Positions 24,503 through 32,884 of a stretch of DNA of 64,000 bases are shown here, in pieces. This DNA comes from JACCVL01 sp963704295 (GTDB lineage: Bacteria; Actinomycetota; Actinomycetes; Propionibacteriales; Nocardioidaceae): the NCBI GenBank assembly GCA_963704295.1, contig OY969884.1, forward strand, positions 806,001 through 870,000, in the 5' to 3' direction. Both the position numbers and the translations under genes were made by a program. Position 1 is the first letter of the stretch. Every line of letters starts with the position of its first letter. The notes under the pieces were generated by a model. It made no database searches and was not told the DNA's origin. It saw nothing but the letters and a program-made list of their open reading frames with translations.

Positions 24503-26026
24503 TCAGGCCGCGGAGACGGCGCCCTTGGGACGCCGAGTCCACGCCACGACGCCGCCCGCGAGGGCCAGCAGGCCGAACGCGATCGCCGACAGCGGGGCGA
24601 CCGGGAGGGCCGAGGGTCCGCTGGTCGGGTTGGTCGGGACGTTGCCCCCGGTCAGCGGGGTGACCCCGCTGGCGGAGGTGTGCGGCTGGGTGTCCGACCC
24701 GGACGCCGGGAGGGCGAAGTACGGGAACGTGTCGCTGAACGCGACGTCGTTCACGTTGACCCCGTCACCCAGATCGTTCGGGTTTCCGACGAGCTCGCCC
24801 TCGACCACCTGCAGGGAGATGTCGATGACGTCGTCCGCGAGCCGGCGACCGTTCGGGTAGCCCTGGACGTCGCCACCGATCACGCCGAGGCGGTCGGGGT
24901 TCTCGCTGACCGGTGTGGTCATGTTCAACCGCAGCTGCTCGCTGGGCACCACACCGTCCGGCTGGTTCAGGCCGTCGAGCCCGGTGAGGAACACCTCGAC
25001 GAGGTCGTCCCGCGGGGGCTGCGGCGCCGGAATGCCGTAGATCGCCTCGATCAGCTTCGGCAGCTCCGGGTCGGTGACGTAGTCGAGGAACTGGCCGTCG
25101 CCGGAGGGCTTGGACGCGTTGAACGTGTCCTTGTCCTTGACCGGGATGACGACCTCGTTAACCAGCGGCATGCCGAGTCGTGAGACCTGGCGGTACTTGC
25201 CGTCAGCCCCCTGCTTGCTGGTCGTCGACCAGACCCCGATGACGGGGTTGGCCTTGGTGTCCCGGCGCTGTGCGAGCTGGCGGCGGGTCAGCTGCAGCGC
25301 CACGCTCTGCACGCTGAACCCGGCCAGCGTGTCGTCGCCGACCTCGGACAGGTCGCCGCCGTAGAGCAGGTCGAAGACCCGCAGGTCGAGGAAGAACGAG
25401 TCCTCGGCCTGCCCCGCGAAGGCGCGACCCGAGCTACCGGGCCGACCCGTCCAGACGGTCGCCTGGTCGCGCAGCCGCTGGTAGTTGGGCATGGACGCCT
25501 CGCCGACGAACGACGGTGCGACCCGCGCGTTGCGCAGCAGCACCTTGCCGTCGCTGCCGCCCGGCTTCCAGTTGATCCGCTCCAGCCGGTAGGTCTGGAA
25601 GAAGTTCAGGTCCTTGTCGAACAGGCCCCGGACCTCGCCGGTGTTGTAGAGGAAGGTGTCGCCCGACCGGTAGTGGTCGCGGAACGTCCACCGGTAGGTG
25701 ATGTCCCGGACGGCGTCGCCGTCGTTGTCGATGTTGATGTCGTAGTGCGCGTCGGTCGCGAACGTGTAGAAGTTCGGACCCCCGGCCGGCTCCTCGAACG
25801 GGAGCCAGTTGGCGGCGAGCGTGACCGTCTTGCGGCGGTCGGGGCTCCTGAACGCATAGACGTCGGTGGTGTCGTACTGCGGCTGGCCGGAGATGAGCGG
25901 CGCTTCGCGGTGGCTGGAGGCAGTTGCCCCCTGGCCGCCAAGGCCGATCAGTCCGGTCGTGAGCAGAACACCTCCGAGCGCCGTCAGTGCGACTGCGGTC
26001 CGGCGAGTGCCGGTGGCTGGGCGCAT
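24503..26026 (-). CDS. DUF4331 family secreted/anchored protein
   Basis: 507 residues. It has an N-terminal signal peptide (about 1-34), the DUF4331 start SSHREAPLISGQPQYDTTD, acidic stretches such as YDINIDNDGDAVRD, and a C-terminal TM helix (IAFGLLALAGGVVAWT) followed by basic residues. It is therefore exported and held in the membrane by its C-terminus. The function of DUF4331 is not known. ATG 26026 with AAAGGAG upstream. It is the first gene of a three-gene set with a TPR protein and a NicO-type transporter. Confidence 0.9.
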   Translation of the reverse strand: MRPATGTRRTAVALTALGGVLLTTGLIGLGGQGATASSHREAPLISGQPQYDTTDVYAFRSPDRRKTVTLAANWLPFEEPAGGPNFYTFATDAHYDINIDNDGDAVRDITYRWTFRDHYRSGDTFLYNTGEVRGLFDKDLNFFQTYRLERINWKPGGSDGKVLLRNARVAPSFVGEASMPNYQRLRDQATVWTGRPGSSGRAFAGQAEDSFFLDLRVFDLLYGGDLSEVGDDTLAGFSVQSVALQLTRRQLAQRRDTKANPVIGVWSTTSKQGADGKYRQVSRLGMPLVNEVVIPVKDKDTFNASKPSGDGQFLDYVTDPELPKLIEAIYGIPAPQPPRDDLVEVFLTGLDGLNQPDGVVPSEQLRLNMTTPVSENPDRLGVIGGDVQGYPNGRRLADDVIDISLQVVEGELVGNPNDLGDGVNVNDVAFSDTFPYFALPASGSDTQPHTSASGVTPLTGGNVPTNPTSGPSALPVAPLSAIAFGLLALAGGVVAWTRRPKGAVSAA

Positions 26027-26189
26027 CCCTGCGCTCCTTTCGGAGAACGACCCGCCGGGGTAGACGCCGCGGCGGGGACATCCGTACGAGACGTACGTCA
26101 CCCCGCGTTCGCCACGGTCGCAGCCAGGGATGGGTCGGGGAACACCTATTTCGGACTACTTCTCCCTGTGAGCGCGCGACTGCGAACGG

Positions 26190-27419
26190 TCAGCTGTTCG
26201 AGAACAGCGCCGCGCCGCCGGAGCGGTCACCGGCCCACGTCCAGGCATACGCCTCGTCCTCGCAGCCGACCCCGTCCACTCCCAGCTCCAGCGGCCGGAA
26301 GGTGTCGACCATGACCGCCAGCTCGTCGAAGTACTCCGCGCCGAGCGACGCCTCCACCGCGCTCGGCAGCGGCCCGTGCGCGTAGCCGCCCGGGTGCAGC
26401 GAGACCGAGCCGCGGTTGATGCCGGAGCCCTTGCGCGCCTCGTAGTCCCCCGCGACGTAGAACATCACCTCGTCGCTGTCGACGTTCGAGTGGTAGTAGG
26501 GCACCGGGACCGAGAGCGGGTGATAGTCCACCTTGCGCGGGCAGAAGTTGCAGATGACGAAGTTCCACCCCTCGAACACCTGATGCACCGGCGGCGGCTG
26601 GTGCACCCGCCCGGTGATCGGCTCGAAGTCCGCGACGTTGAACGTGTACGGGTAGAGACAGCCGTCCCAGCCGACCACGTCGAACGGGTGCCCGGCGTAG
26701 GTCATCCGGGTTCCCACCAGGCCGCTCGGCCCACTGCCGCGGTGCTTGACCAGCACCTCGACGTCGCTGCCCTCGACGAGCAGCGGCTCGGTCGGACCGT
26801 GCAGGTCCCGCTCGCAGTACGGCGCATGCTCGAGCAGCTGGCCGAAGCGGGAGAGGTAGCGCTTGGGCGGAGCGATGTGGCTGTTGGACTCGATCGCGTA
26901 GGCCCGCGTCGGCCCTGCCGTCGCGTCCGGAACCCAGCGGTGGGTGGTCGCCCGCGGGACGACGACGTAGTCACCGCTGCGATACGGCACCACCCCGAAG
27001 ACGGTCTCGACCACGCCCGAGCCGGCCTCCACGAAGACGCACTCGTCGCCCACGGCGTTGCGGTAGTACGGCGAGGTCTCACCGGCCACCACGTAGCCGA
27101 TCCGGACGTCCCCGTTGCCCAGCACCAGGCGGCGGTCGGTGACGGGGTCGAGCGCCTTCCACTCGTTGTCCCGCACCAGGTCGTGCAGCCGCAGGTGCCG
27201 CGGCTTGAGCGGGTGGTTGGGGGTGGTGCTCAGGTCCGGCAGCTCCCACACCTCGCTAGCGACGATTGCCGACGGCACCCCGCGGTGGTAGAGCAGCGAG
27301 GAGTCCGACGAGAACCCCTCCTCCCCCATCAGCTCCTCGTAGTGCAGCCGGCCGGCTTCGTCCCTGAACTGGGTGTGCCGCTTCGGCGGCACGGCACCGA
27401 CGCGTGCGTAGTGCGTCAT
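26190..27419 (-). CDS. hmgA: Homogentisate 1,2-dioxygenase
   Basis: 409 residues, cupin-fold ring-cleaving dioxygenase. It opens homogentisate to maleylacetoacetate in tyrosine and phenylalanine breakdown. The N-terminal part (MTHYARVGAVPPKRHTQFR) and the metal region YYHSNVDSDEVMFYVAGDY...HPGGYAHGP, with His, Glu and His ligands, fit the family. The genes for the steps before (hppD) and after (fahA) are within 5 kb. ATG 27419 with GGGAG upstream; its divergent promoter region holds the 20-bp palindrome at 27445-27464. Confidence 0.92.
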   Translation of the reverse strand: MTHYARVGAVPPKRHTQFRDEAGRLHYEELMGEEGFSSDSSLLYHRGVPSAIVASEVWELPDLSTTPNHPLKPRHLRLHDLVRDNEWKALDPVTDRRLVLGNGDVRIGYVVAGETSPYYRNAVGDECVFVEAGSGVVETVFGVVPYRSGDYVVVPRATTHRWVPDATAGPTRAYAIESNSHIAPPKRYLSRFGQLLEHAPYCERDLHGPTEPLLVEGSDVEVLVKHRGSGPSGLVGTRMTYAGHPFDVVGWDGCLYPYTFNVADFEPITGRVHQPPPVHQVFEGWNFVICNFCPRKVDYHPLSVPVPYYHSNVDSDEVMFYVAGDYEARKGSGINRGSVSLHPGGYAHGPLPSAVEASLGAEYFDELAVMVDTFRPLELGVDGVGCEDEAYAWTWAGDRSGGAALFSNS

Positions 27420-27444
27420 CGCGGGCTCCCGATCTCGTCCGACT

Positions 27445-27464
27445 ACCGGACACAGGTGTCCGGT
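27445..27464. promoter_or_regulatory. Palindromic operator candidate in the hmgA/27497 divergent promoter
   Basis: ACCGGACAC-AG-GTGTCCGGT: perfect 9-bp arms around two bases. Similar GGACA...TGTCC elements occur upstream of hppD and the AsnC/Lrp gene 5 kb away, so a shared regulator is likely. Confidence 0.55.
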
Positions 27465-27483
27465 CGGTGCCAGCACGATCCGC

Positions 27484-27489
27484 TAGCCT
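27484..27489 (+). promoter_or_regulatory. -10 box, leaderless start of the unknown gene before fahA
   Basis: TAGCCT, 7 nt before GTG 27497. Confidence 0.5.
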
Positions 27490-27496
27490 TCCGGGC

Positions 27497-28405
27497 GTGT
27501 CAATCCCCCCGCTCGTCGCCGGAATCGTCGACGATGCGGCCGTCTTCCCTCCCGGCAACGCCCCGCTGCCGGGAGCGGTGGTAGCACACCGCCGGCACGC
27601 CGACGCCTGGTACGCGGAGCTGCTGGGCCCGTTCGTCGTCGGCGACCGGCGGCTGCCGGAGCTGATCGACGTGGTCCGTGCCGACGGCGGACGGCAGCGG
27701 CCGCCGCTGTCGGTGGCAGTGGTGGTTGCGGGCGGTGCGGGCTCGCTCGATCCGGCCGTCACGTGGGTGAGTCGAGAGCCGGCACTGCGGTTGCACTCGG
27801 TCGAGATCGCGGTCCGCGACGACGCCGGCACCCCGGGCGGACTGGCGCACAACGCGACCCGGGTGGTCACCAGCCTGACCGCCGCGTCGACACGCCCGCG
27901 AGCCCACGTGGAGCTGCCCCGGCCGGGCGCGGACGAGCCGGGCGCCGACTGGCTGCGCGCTCTGGACGTGCTCGCCGGTGCGGACGTGCCGGTCAAGTTC
28001 CGCACCGGTGGAGAGACGCCGGACGCGCATCCGTCGGAGACCGAGCTGGTCGCCTGCATCGACGCCGTGCTCGACCGCGAGCTCGCGTTCAAGGCGACCG
28101 CCGGCCTGCACGCGGCGGTGCGCCGGACCAGCCCGGAGGGCTTCGAGCAGCACGGGTTCCTCAACCTGCTGGTCGCGACCGGGGCGCTGCTGGACGGCGC
28201 CGGCCGGGAGGCGGCCACCGAGCTGCTGGCCGAGCGTGACCCGACCCCGCTGGTGCAGACGGTCGGCTCGTGGCCGACCGACCGGCCGCCGCCGGCCAGG
28301 CGCTGGTTCACCTCGTTCGGTTCCTGCAGCGTGACCGAGCCGGTCGACGACCTGGTCGCCCTCGGGCTGCTCCATCCCCCCACCTCGGATCCGGAGGCCT
28401 CATGA
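27497..28405 (+). CDS. Uncharacterised protein of the homogentisate operon
   Basis: 302 residues that I do not recognise. No signal peptide or TM helix. Alternating beta/alpha pattern with conserved-looking stretches VSIPPLVAGIVDDAAVFPPG at the N-terminus, VPVKFRTGG and LAFKATAGLHAAVRRTSPEG, which would suit a TIM-barrel-like enzyme. It overlaps fahA by four bases (ATGA) and is divergent from hmgA, so it belongs to the tyrosine degradation unit. The pathway needs a maleylacetoacetate isomerase and none is recognisable here; this protein could fill that step or a related one, but there is no motif proof. GTG start set by the -10 box. Confidence 0.75.
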   Translation: MSIPPLVAGIVDDAAVFPPGNAPLPGAVVAHRRHADAWYAELLGPFVVGDRRLPELIDVVRADGGRQRPPLSVAVVVAGGAGSLDPAVTWVSREPALRLHSVEIAVRDDAGTPGGLAHNATRVVTSLTAASTRPRAHVELPRPGADEPGADWLRALDVLAGADVPVKFRTGGETPDAHPSETELVACIDAVLDRELAFKATAGLHAAVRRTSPEGFEQHGFLNLLVATGALLDGAGREAATELLAERDPTPLVQTVGSWPTDRPPPARRWFTSFGSCSVTEPVDDLVALGLLHPPTSDPEAS

Positions 28406-29634
28406 CCGCGACTGCCGCGCACCCGCCGACCTGGGTGGAGGGTGCGTCCGGCGGGCCGCACGACGTCGACCACCTTCCGTTCGCGGTGTTCTCGCACGAC
28501 GGCGACGAGCCGCGGGTCGGCGTGCGCATCGGTGACCTGGTGGTGGACCTCGCCCCGGTGGCGGCCGCCGAGATGCTGGAGCACGCGGCGGTGTTCCAGG
28601 CGCCGTCGCTGCTGCCGATGCTGCGGCTCGGTCCCAGCCGCTGGCGGTCGCTCCGGGACTGGCTGGTCGCCCTGCTCACCGACCCCGAGGGCCGCGGCAC
28701 CGTCGAGCCGCACCTGGTGCCGATGGACCAGGTCGTCACCGTGCTGCCCTTCGAGGTGGCCGACTACGTCGACTTCTACTGCTCGCTCGACCACGCGACC
28801 AACGTCGGCCGGATCTTCCGCCCCGACGGCGATCCGCTGCTGCCCAACTGGCGACACCTGCCGGTCGGCTACCACGGCCGGGCGGGCACGGTGCTGCCCT
28901 CCGGCACCGACGTCGTCCGCCCGAGCGGCCAGCGGCGTCCGCCCGACGCCGACGCCCCGACGTTCGGGCCGACCCGGCGACTCGACATCGAGGCCGAGCT
29001 GGGCTTCGTCGTCGGGGTGGCGAGCCCGCTCGGCACGCCCGTGCCCACGGCGGGCTTCACCGACCACGTGTTCGGGGTGGCGCTGGTCAACGACTGGTCC
29101 GCGCGCGACGTGCAGGCCTGGGAGTACCAACCGCTCGGGCCGTTCCTCGGCAAGTCGTTCGCGACCTCCATGTCGACCTGGGTGACCCCGCTGACCGCCC
29201 TCGAGCACGCCCGGGTGCCGCTGCCAGGGCAGGACCCGCCGGTCCTCGCACATCTGCGGGTCGACGACCCGGCGGGCTACGACATCGACATCAGCATCCG
29301 GTGCAACGGCACCGAGGTTGCCCGCGCGCCCTACGCGTCGATGTACTGGTCCCCGGCCCAGATGCTCGCGCACCTGACCAGCAACGGGGCCAGCCTCCGC
29401 CCGGGTGACCTGTACGCCTCCGGCACCGTCTCCGGACCGGAGCGCTCCCAGCGCGGCTCCTTCCTCGAGCTGAGCTGGGGCGGCACCGAACCGGTGCGGC
29501 TCGCCGACGGCACCGAACGAACCTTCCTCGAGGACGGTGACGAGGTGGTGCTCACCGCCACCGCTCCCGGCCGGCTCGGCGGCCGGATCGGTCTCGGCGA
29601 GGTGCGCGGCCGGGTGCAGCCGGCCCGCGACTAA
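28402..29634 (+). CDS. fahA: Fumarylacetoacetase
   Basis: 410 residues. It hydrolyses fumarylacetoacetate to fumarate and acetoacetate, the last step of tyrosine catabolism. Family parts are VDFYCSLDHATNVGRIFRP (catalytic and Ca-binding Asp and His), LPVGYHGRAGTVLPSG, RRLDIEAELGFVVG and VNDWSARDVQAWEYQPLGP. The ATG at 28402 overlaps the upstream stop and has GGAGG five bases before it. Confidence 0.95.
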   Translation: MTATAAHPPTWVEGASGGPHDVDHLPFAVFSHDGDEPRVGVRIGDLVVDLAPVAAAEMLEHAAVFQAPSLLPMLRLGPSRWRSLRDWLVALLTDPEGRGTVEPHLVPMDQVVTVLPFEVADYVDFYCSLDHATNVGRIFRPDGDPLLPNWRHLPVGYHGRAGTVLPSGTDVVRPSGQRRPPDADAPTFGPTRRLDIEAELGFVVGVASPLGTPVPTAGFTDHVFGVALVNDWSARDVQAWEYQPLGPFLGKSFATSMSTWVTPLTALEHARVPLPGQDPPVLAHLRVDDPAGYDIDISIRCNGTEVARAPYASMYWSPAQMLAHLTSNGASLRPGDLYASGTVSGPERSQRGSFLELSWGGTEPVRLADGTERTFLEDGDEVVLTATAPGRLGGRIGLGEVRGRVQPARD

Positions 29635-29650
29635 CCGCCCGGCTCACGGC

Positions 29651-31048
29651 TCACGAGCAGGCTGCTGGCCGCCCGCTCTCGTACAGCCAGACCCGGAACA
29701 GCCGGTCCAGCTGCTGGCCGGACTCCGCCTCCGCCAGCCGCTTCAGCCGCGCGGTGCTGCCGTTGCCCTGGACGTGCTCGGCGGCCCAGCCGCGCAGCAC
29801 CCGCGAGAAGGCCTGCGGCCCGACCCGCTGCCGCAGCGCCTGCAGTGCCATCGCGCCACGGTCGTAGACCGGGCGGCCGAACAGGTTCGCCGGGTGCCCG
29901 GGCTCGGCCGGCGGCGGGTGCCACAGCGGGCTCCCCTCCCCCTCCGCGCACAGCTCCTCGAAGTGACGCTGCGGCGCACCCGGCCGGGTGCGGGCCTCCC
30001 ACAGCCACTCGGCATAGGTCGCGAAGCCCTCGTTCAGCCAGATGTCCGACCAGTCGCTCAGCGTCACGGAGTTGCCGTACCACTGGTGCGCGATCTCGTG
30101 CACGAGCAGCAGCGTTCCGGGGTTGCCGGTGAAGACCGGGCGGTTCTGCACCTCCAGCGCGTACCCGATGTTCGCCCGGTCGGTGATCAGGCCGCTGCTG
30201 TCGAACGGGTAGGGGCCAAACCGGCCGGTCAGGAACCGGATCACCTCGGGCAGCCGGGCGATGGCCGAGTCCCCGAGCCGCGGGTCGACGAAGGAGTCCA
30301 GCGGCGTGCCGTCCGGTGCGATGCCCCGCGTGCGGTCGAAGCGGCCGATCGCCACCGTCGTCAGGTAGCTGGCCAGCTGGTCGCGGGTCCGCCAGACCCA
30401 GGTGGTCCGGCGCTCGCCGGTCGACCGGCGCACCAGCTCGCCGTTGCTCACACCGGTCAGCCCCCGCGGGACGGAGATCGACACCCGATAGGTGGCCTTG
30501 TCCCGCGGGGTGTTGTTGACGGGAAACCAGGTCATCGCGCCGACCGGCTCGTTGACCGAGATCGCGCCGTCGTCGGTCCGGAACCATCCCTCGCTGGACC
30601 CGTCCGGGTCCCTGATCGTGTTCGGCCGGCCGCGGTAGTCGATCCGCACCGCATACCGCTGCCCCCGCACGAGCGAGGTGGCGGGCTCGATCCGCAGCTC
30701 GTTCCCGTCCCGGGTCCAGGTCGCCGGGTCGGCGCCGACGCGGACGCCGGTGACCCGCAGCTTGTGCAGGTCGAGGGTGAGACTGGACAGCGGTTTGGTG
30801 GGCCGCAGCAGCACCGTGGCTCGGCCGCGGAGCACGTCCGTCGCCGGGGCGTACGACAGGTCGAGGTCGTAGTGCGCGACCCGGTAGCCGCTGTTCCCGG
30901 CGTGCGGGAACAGCGAGTCCCCTGCCGTAGGGCCACCCGGCGTCGGCCCGGCCAGTCGGCCGGTGGCCGGTGCCCCGGACAGGACGGTCACGGCGGTGCA
31001 GAGGGCGACCGCCGCGGCGGCGACGACGGCGGGGCGAGTTGTTCTCAT
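29651..31048 (-). CDS. Secreted M1-family metallopeptidase
   Basis: 465 residues with a signal peptide (about 1-25, cut near SGAPA). The gluzincin site is complete: HEIAHQWYGNSVTLSDWSDI, then WLNEGFATY, giving HEXXH-18-E. An upstream exopeptidase-type GAMEN-like loop reads NIGYALEVQNRPVF, so substrate preference may differ from classical aminopeptidase N. It is shorter than full-length PepN (about 850) and lacks the C-terminal helical domain. It lies between fahA and hppD, but nothing in it points to tyrosine metabolism. Confidence 0.92.
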   Translation of the reverse strand: MRTTRPAVVAAAAVALCTAVTVLSGAPATGRLAGPTPGGPTAGDSLFPHAGNSGYRVAHYDLDLSYAPATDVLRGRATVLLRPTKPLSSLTLDLHKLRVTGVRVGADPATWTRDGNELRIEPATSLVRGQRYAVRIDYRGRPNTIRDPDGSSEGWFRTDDGAISVNEPVGAMTWFPVNNTPRDKATYRVSISVPRGLTGVSNGELVRRSTGERRTTWVWRTRDQLASYLTTVAIGRFDRTRGIAPDGTPLDSFVDPRLGDSAIARLPEVIRFLTGRFGPYPFDSSGLITDRANIGYALEVQNRPVFTGNPGTLLLVHEIAHQWYGNSVTLSDWSDIWLNEGFATYAEWLWEARTRPGAPQRHFEELCAEGEGSPLWHPPPAEPGHPANLFGRPVYDRGAMALQALRQRVGPQAFSRVLRGWAAEHVQGNGSTARLKRLAEAESGQQLDRLFRVWLYESGRPAACS

Positions 31049-31062
31049 GGCCCCATCCTTGC

Positions 31063-32262
31063 TCAGAGGTTGCCGCGCCGCTCCTGCTCCCGCTCGATCG
31101 CCTCGAACAGTGCCTTGAAGTTGCCCTTGCCGAAGCCGAGCGAGCCGTGCCGCTCGATCAGCTCGAAGAACACGGTGGGACGGTCCCCGATGGGACGGGT
31201 GAAGATCTGCAGCAGGTAGCCGTCCTCGTCCCGGTCCACCAGCACCCCGCGCCGGTGCAGTTCCTCGATCGGGACCCGCACCTCACCGATCCGCGCCCGC
31301 AGCTCGGGGTCCTCGTAGTACGAGTCGGGCGTGTCCAGGAACTCCACGCCCTCCGCCCGCATCACGTCGACGGTGCGCAGGATGTCGTTGGTCGCCAGCG
31401 CGAGGTGCTGCGCACCGGGCGAGTCGTAGAACTCGAGGAACTCGTCGATCTGGGACTTGTGCTTGGCCACGGCCGGCTCGTTCAGGGGGAACTTGACCCG
31501 GTGGTTGCCGTTGGCGACCACCTTGCTCATCAGCGCGGAGTAGTCGGTGGCGATGTCGTCGCCGATGAACTCCGCCATGTTCACGAATCCCATGACCCGG
31601 TTGTAGAAGCCGACCCACTCGTCCATCTCGCCCAGCCGCACGTTGCCGACCACGTGGTCGAGCGCCTGGAACAGCCGCTTCGGCGACCCTTCCCGCCGCA
31701 CGTAGTCCGACGTCCGCGGCACGTAGCCGGGCAGGTAGGGACCGGTGTAGCCGGAGCGGTCGACCAGCGAATGCCGGGTCTCGCCGTAGGCCGCGATCGC
31801 CGCCCGGCGGACGGTTCCGTGCTCGTCGGTGAGGTCGTGCGGCTCCTCCACCACCGTCGCCCCCTGGCTGCGGGCGTGCGAGATGCAGCGGTCGACGTCG
31901 GGCACCTCGAGAGCGATGTCGCTGACTCCGTCGCCGTGTCGGCGGTGGTGGTCGAGCAGCGAGCTGTCCGGGGCCACCCCGCCGGAGATGACGAAGCGGC
32001 ACGATCCGCTCTTGAGCACGAACGACTTGTGGTCGCGATTGCCGGTCTCGGGCCCCGAGTACGCGACGAGCTGCATGCCGAACGCCGACTGGTAGTAGTG
32101 CGCCGCCTGGGTGGCGTTCCCGACGATGAACTGCACGGCGTCCCACCCGGTGACCGGGAAGGGGTCCCGGGAGGCGTCGTAGTCCACCAGACCGACCAGC
32201 TGGCGGAGCTGGTTGAGGTCGAGGTCGGCCTGGCGTTCCTGGGGGGTCAGCGTCTCGGTCAT
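31063..32262 (-). CDS. hppD: 4-hydroxyphenylpyruvate dioxygenase
   Basis: 399 residues. It converts 4-hydroxyphenylpyruvate to homogentisate. Two vicinal-oxygen-chelate domains; the C-terminal one carries the iron ligands His (QALDHVVGNV), His (GAQHLALATNDI) and Glu (FFELIERHG). The C-terminal helix GFGKGNFKALFEAIEREQ gates the active site. ATG 32262; an ATG four codons upstream is also in frame. Divergent from the AsnC/Lrp regulator. Confidence 0.96.
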   Translation of the reverse strand: MTETLTPQERQADLDLNQLRQLVGLVDYDASRDPFPVTGWDAVQFIVGNATQAAHYYQSAFGMQLVAYSGPETGNRDHKSFVLKSGSCRFVISGGVAPDSSLLDHHRRHGDGVSDIALEVPDVDRCISHARSQGATVVEEPHDLTDEHGTVRRAAIAAYGETRHSLVDRSGYTGPYLPGYVPRTSDYVRREGSPKRLFQALDHVVGNVRLGEMDEWVGFYNRVMGFVNMAEFIGDDIATDYSALMSKVVANGNHRVKFPLNEPAVAKHKSQIDEFLEFYDSPGAQHLALATNDILRTVDVMRAEGVEFLDTPDSYYEDPELRARIGEVRVPIEELHRRGVLVDRDEDGYLLQIFTRPIGDRPTVFFELIERHGSLGFGKGNFKALFEAIEREQERRGNL

Positions 32263-32316
32263 GCCGGTCAGCATGGTCGCGGTCGGGCATGCTGCGCAAT
32301 GATGACCTCTTCGGCT

Positions 32317-32373
32317 GGACAACTTGTCCGGACGAGCGCCGGAACTGCCCGGCGCCTGCTGCACAAGGTGTCC
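32317..32373. promoter_or_regulatory. Two palindromic operator candidates between hppD and the AsnC/Lrp gene
   Basis: GGACAACTTGTCC (32317-32329) is a perfect odd palindrome; GCACAAGGTGTCC (32361-32373) is a weaker copy starting 44 bp later, about four helical turns, which suits AsnC/Lrp oligomers. The core resembles the hmgA site at 27445. The second copy abuts the ribosome-binding site of the regulator gene, which would fit autoregulation. Confidence 0.5.
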
Positions 32374-32383
32374 AGGAGGACTG

Positions 32384-32866
32384 ATGCACGCGGACCCGGG
32401 ACCGGACGAGCTGGACACCGCGATCCTGCAGCTGTTCGCCGCGGAGCCGCGGATCGGCGTGCTGGCAGCGTCCAGACGGCTCGGCGTGGCTCGCGGCACC
32501 GTCCAGGCCCGGCTGGACCGGTTGCTGACCGCCGGCGTGATCCGGGACTGGGCGCCGCAGCTGGACCCGGCCGCGCTGGGCTGGCCGGTGACCGCGTTCC
32601 TGACCCTGCAGATCCGTCAGCACGGCGGGCACGACCCGGTCGGACGGCACCTGGCGGGCATCCCCGAGGTGCTGGAGGTGCACACGATCACCGGCTCCGG
32701 GGACCTGTGGTGCCGGGTGGTGGCGCGGTCGAACAACGACCTGCAGCGAGTCATCGATACCGTGGTCGGCTACCCCGACGTGGAGCGCGTCTCCACCGTG
32801 ATCGCCCTCGCCACCCAGGTGCACCCCAGGGTCGTGCCACTGCTCGGGCACCGCCCGGACGACTGA
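32384..32866 (+). CDS. AsnC/Lrp-family transcriptional regulator
   Basis: 160 residues: an N-terminal winged helix (LDTAILQLFAAEPRIGVL, ASRRLGVARGTVQARLDRL) and a C-terminal RAM/ACT-like ligand domain (VLEVHTITGSGDLWCRVVAR). Such proteins often respond to an amino acid. Divergent from hppD, so probably the local regulator of tyrosine degradation with tyrosine or phenylalanine as effector (inference). ATG 32384 behind AGGAGGA. Confidence 0.92.
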   Translation: MHADPGPDELDTAILQLFAAEPRIGVLAASRRLGVARGTVQARLDRLLTAGVIRDWAPQLDPAALGWPVTAFLTLQIRQHGGHDPVGRHLAGIPEVLEVHTITGSGDLWCRVVARSNNDLQRVIDTVVGYPDVERVSTVIALATQVHPRVVPLLGHRPDD

Positions 32867-32884
32867 TCCACGCGCGGTACGGCG

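Noticed and set aside
26227..27584. Long plus- and minus-strand frames overlapping hmgA
   Set aside because: Shadow frames; the homogentisate dioxygenase frame has clear family motifs.
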